Source: Stutzerimonas stutzeri (GTDB taxonomy: Bacteria > Pseudomonadota > Gammaproteobacteria > Pseudomonadales > Pseudomonadaceae). From it: DNA of 64,000 nucleotides. Shown here in pieces: positions 26,686 to 35,421 of this stretch. The notes beneath the pieces are model-generated. The model was not told the origin of the DNA and searched no databases. It worked only from the letters and a program-made list of their open reading frames with translations. Both the position numbers and the translations under genes were made by a program. The number at the start of each line of letters is the position of its first letter. Within the stretch, counting starts at the first letter, position 1. The stretch is from positions 1,104,001-1,168,000 of the forward strand of contig NZ_CP046902.1 in the NCBI RefSeq assembly GCF_009789555.1. The letters run 5' to 3'.

Positions 26686-28185
26686 ATGAATATCCTCTAC
26701 GACGAACGCGTCGACGGTGAGCTGCCCAAGGTCGACAAGGCGGCACTGCTCGCCGACCTGCAGGCGCAGTTGCCCGACATGGACATCCTGCACCGTGGCG
26801 AAGACCTCAAGCCCTACGAGTGCGATGGTCTGTCCGCCTACCGCACCACGCCGATGCTGGTGGTATTGCCCGAGCGCGTCGAACAGGTCGAAACACTGCT
26901 GAAAATCGCGCACAAACGGGGTGTGCCGGTCGTTGCGCGTGGCGCTGGAACCGGGTTGTCCGGCGGCGCATTGCCGCTGGAACAGGGCATTCTGCTGGTG
27001 ATGGCCCGCTTCAACAAGATTCTCGAAGTCGACCCGGCCGGTCGCTTCGCTCGTGTCCAACCTGGCGTGCGCAACCTGGCGATTTCCCAGGCGGCGGCGC
27101 CTTATGAGTTGTATTACGCCCCGGACCCCTCATCGCAGATCGCCTGTTCGATCGGCGGCAACGTGGCGGAGAATGCCGGCGGCGTGCATTGCCTCAAGTA
27201 CGGCCTGACCGTGCATAACCTGCTCAAGGTCGAAATCCTCACCGTCGAGGGCGAGCGCATGGTGCTCGGCTCCGACGCGCTGGACTCGCCGGGCTTCGAT
27301 CTGCTGGCGCTGTTCACCGGCTCGGAAGGCATGCTCGGCATCGTCACCGAGGTCACGGTCAAGCTGCTGCCCAAGCCGCAAGTGGCCAAGGTACTGCTGG
27401 CTGCGTTCGATTCGGTGGAGAAGGCCGGCCGCGCGGTGGGCGACATCATCGCGGCAGGGATCATTCCCGGCGGTCTTGAAATGATGGACAACCTGTCGAT
27501 CCGCGCCGCCGAGGATTTCATCCGGGCCGGCTATCCCGTGGATGCCGAGGCGATCCTGCTCTGCGAGCTGGACGGCGTCGAGGCTGACGTGCACGACGAC
27601 TGCGCGCGCGTCGGCGAAGTGCTCACGCGGGCAGGGGCCACGGAAGTGCGGCTGGCCAAGGACGAGGCCGAGCGGGTCAAGTTCTGGGCCGGGCGCAAGA
27701 ACGCCTTCCCTGCGGTCGGGCGAATCTCGCCGGACTATTACTGCATGGACGGGACCATCCCACGTCGCGAGCTGCCCGGCGTGCTCAAGGGCATCGCCGA
27801 TCTGTCCGAGCGCTTCGGTCTGCGCGTGGCGAACGTGTTTCATGCCGGCGACGGCAATATGCACCCGCTGATTCTCTTCGATGCCAACCAGCCAGGCGAG
27901 CTGGAGCGCGCCGAAGAGCTGGGCGGAAAGATCCTGGAGCTGTGCGTCGAGGTGGGCGGAAGCATCACCGGTGAGCACGGTGTGGGGCGCGAGAAGATCA
28001 ACCAGATGTGTTCACAGTTCAACGCCGATGAGTTGACGCTGTTCCACGCCGTGAAGGCGGCGTTCGATCCGAGCGGTCTGCTCAACCCTGGCAAGAACAT
28101 CCCGACGCTGCACCGTTGCGCCGAATTCGGCCGCATGCATATCCACAACGGCGAGCTGCCTTTCCCCGAGCTGGAGCGCTTCTGA
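26686..28185 (+). CDS. glcD: Glycolate oxidase FAD subunit
   Basis: The 499-residue flavoprotein oxidises glycolate to glyoxylate as the catalytic subunit of the GlcDEF membrane-associated complex. It has the FAD-binding (PCMH) region with VVARGAGTGLSGGALP and SIGGNVAENAGGVHCLKYG, and the C-terminal cap with HAGDGNMHPLILFD and SITGEHGVG. The ATG at 26686 gives the family start MNILYDER. Its stop overlaps the glcE start by one base. Confidence 0.95.
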   Translation: MNILYDERVDGELPKVDKAALLADLQAQLPDMDILHRGEDLKPYECDGLSAYRTTPMLVVLPERVEQVETLLKIAHKRGVPVVARGAGTGLSGGALPLEQGILLVMARFNKILEVDPAGRFARVQPGVRNLAISQAAAPYELYYAPDPSSQIACSIGGNVAENAGGVHCLKYGLTVHNLLKVEILTVEGERMVLGSDALDSPGFDLLALFTGSEGMLGIVTEVTVKLLPKPQVAKVLLAAFDSVEKAGRAVGDIIAAGIIPGGLEMMDNLSIRAAEDFIRAGYPVDAEAILLCELDGVEADVHDDCARVGEVLTRAGATEVRLAKDEAERVKFWAGRKNAFPAVGRISPDYYCMDGTIPRRELPGVLKGIADLSERFGLRVANVFHAGDGNMHPLILFDANQPGELERAEELGGKILELCVEVGGSITGEHGVGREKINQMCSQFNADELTLFHAVKAAFDPSGLLNPGKNIPTLHRCAEFGRMHIHNGELPFPELERF

Positions 28186-29246
28186 TGTCCGTATCTGCAC
28201 ACGACGCCAGCGCGCAGCTGGTCGACCAGGTCAACCAGGCACTCGCCGCCAACGCCCCGCTGCGCATCCAGGGTGGCGGCAGCAAGGCGTTTCTCGGCCG
28301 TGCGGTCGAGGGCGTGCTGCTCGACACCCGTGAACATCGCGGCATCGTCAGCTATGACCCGACCGAACTGGTAATCACGGCACGTGCCGGCACGCCCTTG
28401 GTCGAGCTGGAAGCTGCGCTGGAAGCAGCCGGGCAGATGCTGCCTTGCGAGCCGCCGCATTACGGGCCCGATGCCACGGTTGGCGGCATGATCGCCGCCG
28501 GCCTGTCCGGACCGCGTCGGCCGTGGAGCGGTTCGGTGCGCGATTTCGTGCTCGGCTCGCGCATCATCACCGGTCAGGGCAAACACCTGCGTTTCGGTGG
28601 CGAAGTGATGAAAAACGTTGCGGGTTACGACCTGTCGCGCCTCATGGCCGGCAGCTTCGGCTGCCTCGGCGTGCTCACTGAAGTCTCGCTGAAGGTGCTG
28701 CCCAAGCCGCGCCTGTGCCGCAGCCTGCGGGTGGAGATGCCGGTTCCCGGAGCGCTGCTCAAGCTCGCCGAATGGGGCCAGCAACCCGTGCCGATCACTG
28801 CTGCGAGCCACGATGGGCAGGCCCTGTATCTACGTCTGGAGGGCGGTGAGGGTTCGGTAAATGCGGCCTTTGAGCGTATCGGTGGCGAGACGCTGGACAC
28901 CGCTTACTGGAACGAGCTGCGCGAACAGCGACTGGGCTTCTTCAGCGATGCGCGCCCCCTGTGGCGTCTCTCGCTGCCAATCAATACGGCCGAGCTGGCA
29001 CTGCCCGGCGACCAGTTGATCGACTGGGGCGGTGCCCAGCGCTGGCTCAAATCCGATGCCGATGCGCAGACCATCCGCGCCATCGCAAGCGAGGTCGGCG
29101 GTCACGCCATCTGCTTTACCGCTGGCGCCACTGGCAGCCCGTTCCAGCCGTTGGGCGAACCGCTGCTGCGTTACCACCGTCAGCTCAAGGCCGCGCTCGA
29201 CCCGCAGGGGATTTTCAATCCCGGCCGACTGTATTCCGAGGTCTGA
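28185..29246 (+). CDS. glcE: Glycolate oxidase FAD-binding subunit
   Basis: The 353-residue subunit shares the FAD-binding fold of GlcD but is shorter. It has LRIQGGGSKAFLG, GPDATVGGMIAAGLSGPRRP and EVMKNVAGYDLSRLMAGSFG. It is an obligate partner of GlcD and GlcF. The ATG overlaps the glcD stop (TGATG), so the two are translationally coupled; glcF follows after three bases. Confidence 0.95.
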   Translation: MSVSAHDASAQLVDQVNQALAANAPLRIQGGGSKAFLGRAVEGVLLDTREHRGIVSYDPTELVITARAGTPLVELEAALEAAGQMLPCEPPHYGPDATVGGMIAAGLSGPRRPWSGSVRDFVLGSRIITGQGKHLRFGGEVMKNVAGYDLSRLMAGSFGCLGVLTEVSLKVLPKPRLCRSLRVEMPVPGALLKLAEWGQQPVPITAASHDGQALYLRLEGGEGSVNAAFERIGGETLDTAYWNELREQRLGFFSDARPLWRLSLPINTAELALPGDQLIDWGGAQRWLKSDADAQTIRAIASEVGGHAICFTAGATGSPFQPLGEPLLRYHRQLKAALDPQGIFNPGRLYSEV

Positions 29247-29249
29247 ACC

Positions 29250-30467
29250 ATGCAAACGAATCTCAGCGAAGCCGCGAAGAAGCTGCCGCGTGCCGAGGAA
29301 GCCGAGAGCATCCTGCGTTCCTGCGTGCATTGCGGTTTTTGCAATGCCACGTGCCCGACCTATCAATTGCTCGGCGATGAGCTCGATGGGCCGCGTGGGC
29401 GCATCTACCTGATGAAGCAGATGCTCGAAGGGGGTGAAATCACCGAGAGCACCCAGACCCACCTGGATCGCTGCCTCACCTGTCGCAACTGCGAGACCAC
29501 CTGCCCGTCCGGCGTGCAGTACCACAACCTGCTGGATATCGGTCGCGGTTTCATGGAACAGCAGGTTCCGCGTTCCACTGGCGAGCGCCTGCTGCGCGCT
29601 GGGCTGCGCACGGTGATTCCACGTGCTGGGCTGTTCAAGACGCTGCTGAGCACCGGCAATGTCTTGCGTCCGCTGATGCCGGCGACGCTCAAGTCGCACC
29701 TGCCACGCCAGGTCACTCCGGCCAAGCCGCGCCCTCAGCTGCTGCATGCGCGTCGCGTGCTGATCCTCGAAGGGTGCGTGCAGCCGAGCCTGTCACCCAA
29801 CACCAACGCGGCCACCGCGCGGGTGCTCGATCGTCTCGGTATCAGCGTTTCGAGCGCGCGTGAAGCCGGTTGCTGCGGCGCGGTGGACTACCACCTCAAT
29901 GCCCAGGAGGCCGGCCTCGACCGTGCCCGGCGCAATATCGATGCCTGGTGGCCTGTCATTGAAGGCGGCGCCGAGGCCATTGTGCAAACTGCCAGCGGGT
30001 GCGGGGCCTTCATCAAGGACTACGGTCATCTGCTGCGCGACGATCCGGCCTACGCAACCAAGGCTGCGCGAGTCAGTGCACTGGCGAAGGATCTCGTGGA
30101 AGTGCTGCGCACCGCGGAACTCGAGCGTCTTCGGGTCAGGACCGACAAGCGCATGGCGTTCCATTGCCCGTGCACGCTGCAACACGCACAAAAGCTCGGT
30201 GGCGCGGTCGAAGACGTGCTCACGCGACTGGGCTTCCAGCTCACGGCCGTACCGGATGCGCACCTATGCTGTGGTTCGGCCGGCAGCTACTCGATCACCC
30301 AGCCCGAGCTTTCCAGGCAGTTGCGCGACAACAAGCTCGCCGCGCTTGAAAGCGGTAAGCCGGAAGTGATCGTCACCGCCAACATCGGTTGTCAGACGCA
30401 CCTCGATGGCGCCGGTCGTACGCCGGTGCGGCATTGGATCGAAATCGTCGAAGAGGCGATGGCCTGA
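29250..30467 (+). CDS. glcF: Glycolate oxidase iron-sulfur subunit
   Basis: The 405-residue subunit carries two 4Fe-4S sites, C25-C28-C31-C35 and C75-C78-C81-C85, and two CCG domains (AREAGCCGAVDYH, DAHLCCGSAGSY) of the heterodisulfide-reductase/GlpC type. It passes electrons from the flavin subunits to the quinone pool. It is third in the glcDEF order. Confidence 0.95.
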   Translation: MQTNLSEAAKKLPRAEEAESILRSCVHCGFCNATCPTYQLLGDELDGPRGRIYLMKQMLEGGEITESTQTHLDRCLTCRNCETTCPSGVQYHNLLDIGRGFMEQQVPRSTGERLLRAGLRTVIPRAGLFKTLLSTGNVLRPLMPATLKSHLPRQVTPAKPRPQLLHARRVLILEGCVQPSLSPNTNAATARVLDRLGISVSSAREAGCCGAVDYHLNAQEAGLDRARRNIDAWWPVIEGGAEAIVQTASGCGAFIKDYGHLLRDDPAYATKAARVSALAKDLVEVLRTAELERLRVRTDKRMAFHCPCTLQHAQKLGGAVEDVLTRLGFQLTAVPDAHLCCGSAGSYSITQPELSRQLRDNKLAALESGKPEVIVTANIGCQTHLDGAGRTPVRHWIEIVEEAMA

Positions 30468-30550
30468 CGCCGCGTAGTCGGAATGAAACAGACAGGTCGC
30501 AGCCTGAACGGCGCTGCGGCGACCTTACCGAATACAAAAAAGGAGAGAAC

Positions 30551-30955
30551 ATGAAAACCAAAGCCATGCTGACCCAGACCGAAGTGACCGCCATCCTCGC
30601 CGCTGCGCGCACCGAAGCGCAGAACAATGGCTGGGCCGTGACCATCGTCGTCGCCGATGACGGTGGCCACCCGCTGGCGCTGGAGCGCCTGGACGGTTGC
30701 GCGCCGATCGCCTCCTACATCGCCACTGAAAAGGCCCGCAGTGCCGCCGTCGGCCGCCGCGAAACCAAGGGCTACGAGGACATGGTCAACGGGGGACGCA
30801 ACGCGTTCCTCTCTGCGCCGGTGGTCTGCTCGCTGGAAGGCGGCGTGCCGGTGATCGTTGACGGCAACGTGATCGGTTCGGTTGGCGTTTCCGGCGTGAC
30901 GGCTACCCAGGACGCACAAGTAGCCAAGGCCGGTGCGGCAGCAGTCGGCAACTGA
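30551..30955 (+). CDS. glcG: GlcG/HbpS-family protein
   Basis: The 134-residue protein is of the GlcG/HbpS (DUF336) family, with VVADDGGHPLALERLDG and the C-terminal VIGSVGVSGVTATQDAQVAKAG. The biochemical role is unclear; relatives bind haem or small ligands. It sits between glcF and glcB on the same strand with AGGAGA upstream, so it is part of the glycolate operon. Confidence 0.9.
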   Translation: MKTKAMLTQTEVTAILAAARTEAQNNGWAVTIVVADDGGHPLALERLDGCAPIASYIATEKARSAAVGRRETKGYEDMVNGGRNAFLSAPVVCSLEGGVPVIVDGNVIGSVGVSGVTATQDAQVAKAGAAAVGN

Positions 30956-30979
30956 CAGACGAATTCAGGAGAAAAGAAC

Positions 30980-33163
30980 ATGACCGAACGCGTAACCCTG
31001 GGCCGTCTCCAAGTTGCGGCCAACCTGCATCGTTTCGTTGAAGATGAAGTCCTGCCGGGCAGCGGCGTCGAATCGGCCGCCTTCTGGAGTGGCTTCGATC
31101 AGCTGGTCCATGACCTGGCGCCGAAGAACCGTGCGCTGCTCGCCGAACGCGACCGCCTTCAGGTCGAACTGGATAACTGGCACCGCAGCCATCCCGGTCC
31201 GATCACCGACATGCCGGCCTATCGCGCCTTCCTCGAGTCCATCGGCTACCTGCAGCCCGAGCCGGCCGACGTGAAGATCAGCACCAGCAATGTCGACAGC
31301 GAAATCGCCACCCAGGCAGGCCCTCAGCTGGTCGTCCCGATTGGCAACGCTCGCTATGCGCTGAACGCCGCCAATGCGCGCTGGGGCTCGCTGTATGACG
31401 CGCTCTACGGCACCGACGCGATCAGCGAAGAGAACGGCGCGCAGAAGGGACCGGGCTATAACGAGGTGCGTGGCGCCAAGGTCATTGCCTTCGCCCGCAA
31501 CTTCCTCGACCAGGCGGCCCCGCTGGCCGAAGGCAGCCATGCCGATTCGGTCAGCTACCGCGTTCAGGACGGTCAGCTCAAGGTCACGCTCGAAAACGGC
31601 AGCGTCACCGGCCTCAAGCAGCCGGAGAAGTTCGTAGGTCATCAGGGTGAAGCGGTCGAGCCGACGGCGATCCTGCTGAAGAACAACGGCCTGCACGTCG
31701 AGATCCAGATCGATCCGAATAGCCCGATCGGCCAGACCGACGCCGCGGGCGTCAAGGATCTGCTGGTCGAAGCGGCCGTGACCACCATTATGGACTGCGA
31801 AGATTCCACTGCTGCGGTCGATGCCGACGACAAGGTGCTGGTCTATCGCAACTGGCTGGGTCTGATGAAAGGCGACCTGGTCGACACCTTCCAGAAGGGT
31901 GGCAAGGCGATGACTCGCCAGCTCAACCCGGATCGCGAATACATTGCAGCTGACGGTTCGACACTGACCCTGCATGGCCGCTCGCTGTTGTTCATCCGTA
32001 ACGTGGGTCACCTGATGACCAATCCGGCGATCATCGACGGCGAAGGCCACGAGATTCCCGAAGGGATCATGGACGGCGTGCTGACCAGCCTGATCGCCAG
32101 GCATGACCAGCAGCGCAAGGGCAACTCGCGCACCGGTAGCGTCTACATCGTCAAGCCAAAGATGCATGGTCCTGCCGAAGTCGCCTTCACCGACGAGCTG
32201 TTCGGTCGTGTCGAAGATCTGGTGGGCCTGCCGCGCCACACCCTCAAAGTCGGCATCATGGATGAGGAGCGCCGTACCAGCGTCAACCTCAAGGCGTGCA
32301 TCGGAGCCGCGAAAAATCGCGTGGCCTTCATCAACACCGGCTTCCTCGACCGCACCGGTGACGAGATGCACAGCATCATGGAAGCCGGCGCCGTGCTGCG
32401 TAAGGGTGACATGAAGAGCACGCCCTGGATTCAGGCCTACGAGCGCAACAACGTGCTGGTCGGGTTGAACTGCGGGTTGCGCGGCAAGGCGCAGATCGGC
32501 AAGGGCATGTGGGCCATGCCCGACCTGATGGCGGCGATGCTGGAGCAGAAGATCGCGCATCCGAAGGCTGGCGCCAACACCGCCTGGGTACCGTCGCCGA
32601 CCGGCGCCACGCTGCACGCCCTGCACTACCATCAGGTGAACGTTCAGGACGTGCAGGCCGAGCTGGAAAAAATCGACCTGAGCGCCGAGCGCGAAACACT
32701 GACCAACGATCTGCTGACCATCCCGGTCGCGCCGGAGCGCAACTGGACGGCTGAGGCGATCCAGCAGGAGCTGGACAATAACTGCCAGGGCATCCTCGGG
32801 TACGTGGTGCGTTGGGTCGAGCAGGGTGTCGGTTGCTCCAAAGTGCCGGATATTCACGATGTCGGCCTGATGGAAGACCGCGCCACGCTGCGCATCTCCA
32901 GCCAGCACCTGGCCAACTGGCTACACCACGGTGTGGTCGACGAAGCCCAGGTCCGCGAAACGCTGGAGCGCATGGCCAAGGTGGTCGACCAGCAGAACGC
33001 AGGCGATCCGGCCTACCGTCCGATGGCGACCGACTATGCTCAGTCGGCGGCGTTCCAGGCCGCTTGTGACCTGGTGTTCAAGGGCCGTGAACAGCCCAGT
33101 GGCTATACCGAGCCGCTGTTGCACGCCTGGCGCCAGCGTTTCAAGCAGCAAAATCGGGTTTGA
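30980..33163 (+). CDS. glcB: Malate synthase G
   Basis: The 727-residue enzyme condenses glyoxylate with acetyl-CoA to malate, so the product of glycolate oxidation enters central metabolism. The length is that of isoform G. Recognisable segments are TTIMDCEDSTAAVDADDK, LLFIRNVGHLMTNPAI with the catalytic arginine, VGIMDEERRTSVNLKA and GANTAWVPSPTGATLHALHYH. It starts 24 bp after glcG, and a 12-bp-stem terminator follows. Confidence 0.96.
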   Translation: MTERVTLGRLQVAANLHRFVEDEVLPGSGVESAAFWSGFDQLVHDLAPKNRALLAERDRLQVELDNWHRSHPGPITDMPAYRAFLESIGYLQPEPADVKISTSNVDSEIATQAGPQLVVPIGNARYALNAANARWGSLYDALYGTDAISEENGAQKGPGYNEVRGAKVIAFARNFLDQAAPLAEGSHADSVSYRVQDGQLKVTLENGSVTGLKQPEKFVGHQGEAVEPTAILLKNNGLHVEIQIDPNSPIGQTDAAGVKDLLVEAAVTTIMDCEDSTAAVDADDKVLVYRNWLGLMKGDLVDTFQKGGKAMTRQLNPDREYIAADGSTLTLHGRSLLFIRNVGHLMTNPAIIDGEGHEIPEGIMDGVLTSLIARHDQQRKGNSRTGSVYIVKPKMHGPAEVAFTDELFGRVEDLVGLPRHTLKVGIMDEERRTSVNLKACIGAAKNRVAFINTGFLDRTGDEMHSIMEAGAVLRKGDMKSTPWIQAYERNNVLVGLNCGLRGKAQIGKGMWAMPDLMAAMLEQKIAHPKAGANTAWVPSPTGATLHALHYHQVNVQDVQAELEKIDLSAERETLTNDLLTIPVAPERNWTAEAIQQELDNNCQGILGYVVRWVEQGVGCSKVPDIHDVGLMEDRATLRISSQHLANWLHHGVVDEAQVRETLERMAKVVDQQNAGDPAYRPMATDYAQSAAFQAACDLVFKGREQPSGYTEPLLHAWRQRFKQQNRV

Positions 33164-33220
33164 GGACATTCAGGAGATTGCTGATGGCTGGCGAAGGCCG
33201 GTCATTGGCGTAACTTTGCA

Positions 33221-33253
33221 AGCCCCGGGCGCGTAATGGCGCCCGGGGCTTTC
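33221..33253 (+). terminator. Intrinsic terminator after glcB
   Basis: A perfect 12-bp stem (AGCCCCGGGCGC / GCGCCCGGGGCT) with loop GTAATG lies 57 bp after the glcB stop and is followed by TTTCG. It probably separates glcDEFGB from the permease gene, or attenuates transcription into it. Confidence 0.7.
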
Positions 33254-33386
33254 GAGCATGGGGGGCGGGTCGACGTGACGGTCGATCAGCACCTTTGGAT
33301 GCCGTGAAGTGTTTGGCATCCATGCGGGGCGCCGGGGTTTCCCGGAACAAGAAGTGGTTGAGAACAAAAAACAAAGGAACCCAACA

Positions 33387-35096
33387 ATGAGTCAGACACT
33401 GCTGTCCATACTGGCATTCGTGCCACTGGTGTTGGCGGGCGTACTGCTGATCGGCTTTCGTTGGCCGGCCAAATACGCGATGCCGCTGGTTTTCGTACTT
33501 ACTGCGCTGATCGGCCTGCTGGCATGGGACATGACCTTCAATCGGGTCCTGGCTTCCACGCTGCAAGGGCTGATCCTCACCGCCGCGATCCTCTGGATCA
33601 TCTTCGGCGCCATCCTGCTCCTCAATACCCTGAAACACTCGGGCGGCATCGCTTCGATCCGGCGCGGTTTTGCCAACGTCAGCCCTGACAAACGGGTGCA
33701 GGTACTGATCGTGGCGTGGTTGTTCGGCTGCTTCATCGAGGGCGCTTCGGGCTTCGGTACGCCGGCAGCCGTGGCGGCACCGTTGCTCGTCGCGCTGGGC
33801 TTTCCGGCCCTCACGGCGGTAGTGCTCGGCATGATGGTGCAATCCACGCCGGTGTCCTTCGGGGCGGTGGGCACGCCGATTCTGGTCGGTGTCGCCGGTG
33901 GTCTCGATCAGGCGACCCTCGGTGGCCAACTGGCCGCGGTGGGTAGCAACTGGGAAACCTTCTTCCATCTGATCTTCTCGCGCGTTGCCATCATCCACGC
34001 GCTGTGCGGCATCCTGATGCCGTTGATCATGATCTGCATCATGACTCGCTTCTTCGGCCGTAACCGCTCCTGGAGCGAAGGCCTGGCAATGGCGCCGTTC
34101 GCCATCTTCACCGGGCTTGCGTTCGTCATTCCCTACGCCGCGGCTGGCGTGTTCCTGGGGCCGGAATTCCCATCGATGATCGGCGCTCTGGTCGGTCTGG
34201 CCATCGTTGTTCCGGCGGCCAAGGCGGGCTTCCTGTTGCCCAAGAGCAGCTGGGATTTCGCGCCGGCCAGCGAGTGGCCGGTGGAGTGGATGGGCAAGAT
34301 CGAGATGAAGATCGACGACGTCGCCGGACGCACGCCGATTTCCGTACCGATGGCCTGGGCGCCCTACCTGCTGCTGGCGCTCTTCCTGGTACTGTCCCGC
34401 GTGTTCCCGGGGCTTAAATCGGCCCTGATGTCGGTGAGCTTCGGCTGGAAGGATATCCTCGGGGAAACCGGTGTGTCCGGCACGCTGGAGCCGCTTTATC
34501 TGCCAGGCGGGATTCTCTGCATGGTGGTGCTGGCGACGTTCTTCCTGCATCGCATGAAGGCTCGCGAACTGGGCGCAGCGATTTCAGAGTCGAGCAAGAC
34601 GCTGCTGGGGGCAGGCTTCGTGCTGATCTTCACCATCCCGATGGTACGGATTCTGATCAACTCCGGCGTCAACGGCTCCGATCTGGTCTCCATGCCGGTG
34701 GCCATGGCGCAGCTGGTGGCCAACAGCGTCGGCGGCGTCTATCCGTTCTTCGCACCTGCGGTGGGTGCGCTTGGCGCCTTCATTGCCGGTTCCAACACCG
34801 TGTCCAACCTGATGCTGTCGCAGTTCCAGCTCAACACCGCCGGCCTGCTGGGTATTTCCGGCGCGCTGATGGTGGCGTTGCAATCGGTGGGTGCGGCGGC
34901 GGGGAACATGATCGCCATTCACAACGTTGTCGCGGCTTCGGCCACGGTCGGATTGCTGGGACGCGAAGGCATTACCCTGCGCAAGACCATGCTGCCGACG
35001 CTGTATTACCTCGTACTGGCTGGCATCATCGGCCTGGTCGGCTTCTACGTGATGGGCATCAGCGATCCGCTGGTGGGGGCTGCCGCGGCTAGCTGA
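33387..35096 (+). CDS. glcA: Glycolate/lactate permease (GlcA/LldP family)
   Basis: The 569-residue protein has about 12-14 hydrophobic segments and the L-lactate permease signature regions GCFIEGASGFGTPAAVAAP, QSTPVSFGAVGTPILVG and AGSNTVSNLMLSQFQ. In E. coli GlcA and LldP both take up glycolate and lactate; placement next to glcB favours glycolate. The ATG at 33387 follows an AAAGGAA and gives the usual MSQTLLS-type start. A clear terminator follows. Confidence 0.92.
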   Translation: MSQTLLSILAFVPLVLAGVLLIGFRWPAKYAMPLVFVLTALIGLLAWDMTFNRVLASTLQGLILTAAILWIIFGAILLLNTLKHSGGIASIRRGFANVSPDKRVQVLIVAWLFGCFIEGASGFGTPAAVAAPLLVALGFPALTAVVLGMMVQSTPVSFGAVGTPILVGVAGGLDQATLGGQLAAVGSNWETFFHLIFSRVAIIHALCGILMPLIMICIMTRFFGRNRSWSEGLAMAPFAIFTGLAFVIPYAAAGVFLGPEFPSMIGALVGLAIVVPAAKAGFLLPKSSWDFAPASEWPVEWMGKIEMKIDDVAGRTPISVPMAWAPYLLLALFLVLSRVFPGLKSALMSVSFGWKDILGETGVSGTLEPLYLPGGILCMVVLATFFLHRMKARELGAAISESSKTLLGAGFVLIFTIPMVRILINSGVNGSDLVSMPVAMAQLVANSVGGVYPFFAPAVGALGAFIAGSNTVSNLMLSQFQLNTAGLLGISGALMVALQSVGAAAGNMIAIHNVVAASATVGLLGREGITLRKTMLPTLYYLVLAGIIGLVGFYVMGISDPLVGAAAAS

Positions 35097-35115
35097 TAGC
35101 TGCAGGCGTACCCGG

Positions 35116-35145
35116 ACGGGCGGCTCAGGCCGCCCGTTTCGTTTT
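35116..35145 (+). terminator. Intrinsic terminator after glcA
   Basis: A 9-bp perfect stem (ACGGGCGGC / GCCGCCCGT) with loop TCAG is followed by TTCGTTTT, 20 bp after the glcA stop. Confidence 0.8.
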
Positions 35146-35252
35146 GGGCGGGACATCGTCGATCGGTTTGTCCCGACGGCGGGTATCGAGGTTTGGCGGG
35201 CTGCGCCGTTCTGGTATAGCGTGCAGCGCAATCGACTACATCGAGGTGGCGA

Positions 35253-35420
35253 ATGAAAAAATGGCAATGCGTGGTATGCGGCTACATCTATGACGAAGCC
35301 GAAGGCTGGCCGGATGACGGCATTGCGCCGGGGACCCGCTGGGAAGACGTACCTGAAGACTGGCTGTGCCCGGATTGTGGCGTCGGCAAGATGGACTTCG
35401 AGATGATCGCGATCGACTGA
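35253..35420 (+). CDS. rubA: Rubredoxin
   Basis: This 55-residue protein begins MKKWQCVVCGYIYDEAEG and ends CPDCGVGKMDFEMIAID. The two CxxCG knuckles (C6/C9 and C39/C42) bind the single iron of a rubredoxin. It carries electrons from rubredoxin reductase to alkane hydroxylases or other acceptors. The reductase gene starts one base after its stop. I recall PAO1 having two rubredoxin genes in the equivalent place; only one is present here. Confidence 0.95.
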   Translation: MKKWQCVVCGYIYDEAEGWPDDGIAPGTRWEDVPEDWLCPDCGVGKMDFEMIAID

Positions 35421-35421
35421 T

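Noticed and set aside
30965..32908. A 647-codon open frame antisense to malate synthase
   Set aside because: Shadow of a well-supported 727-residue enzyme on the other strand.
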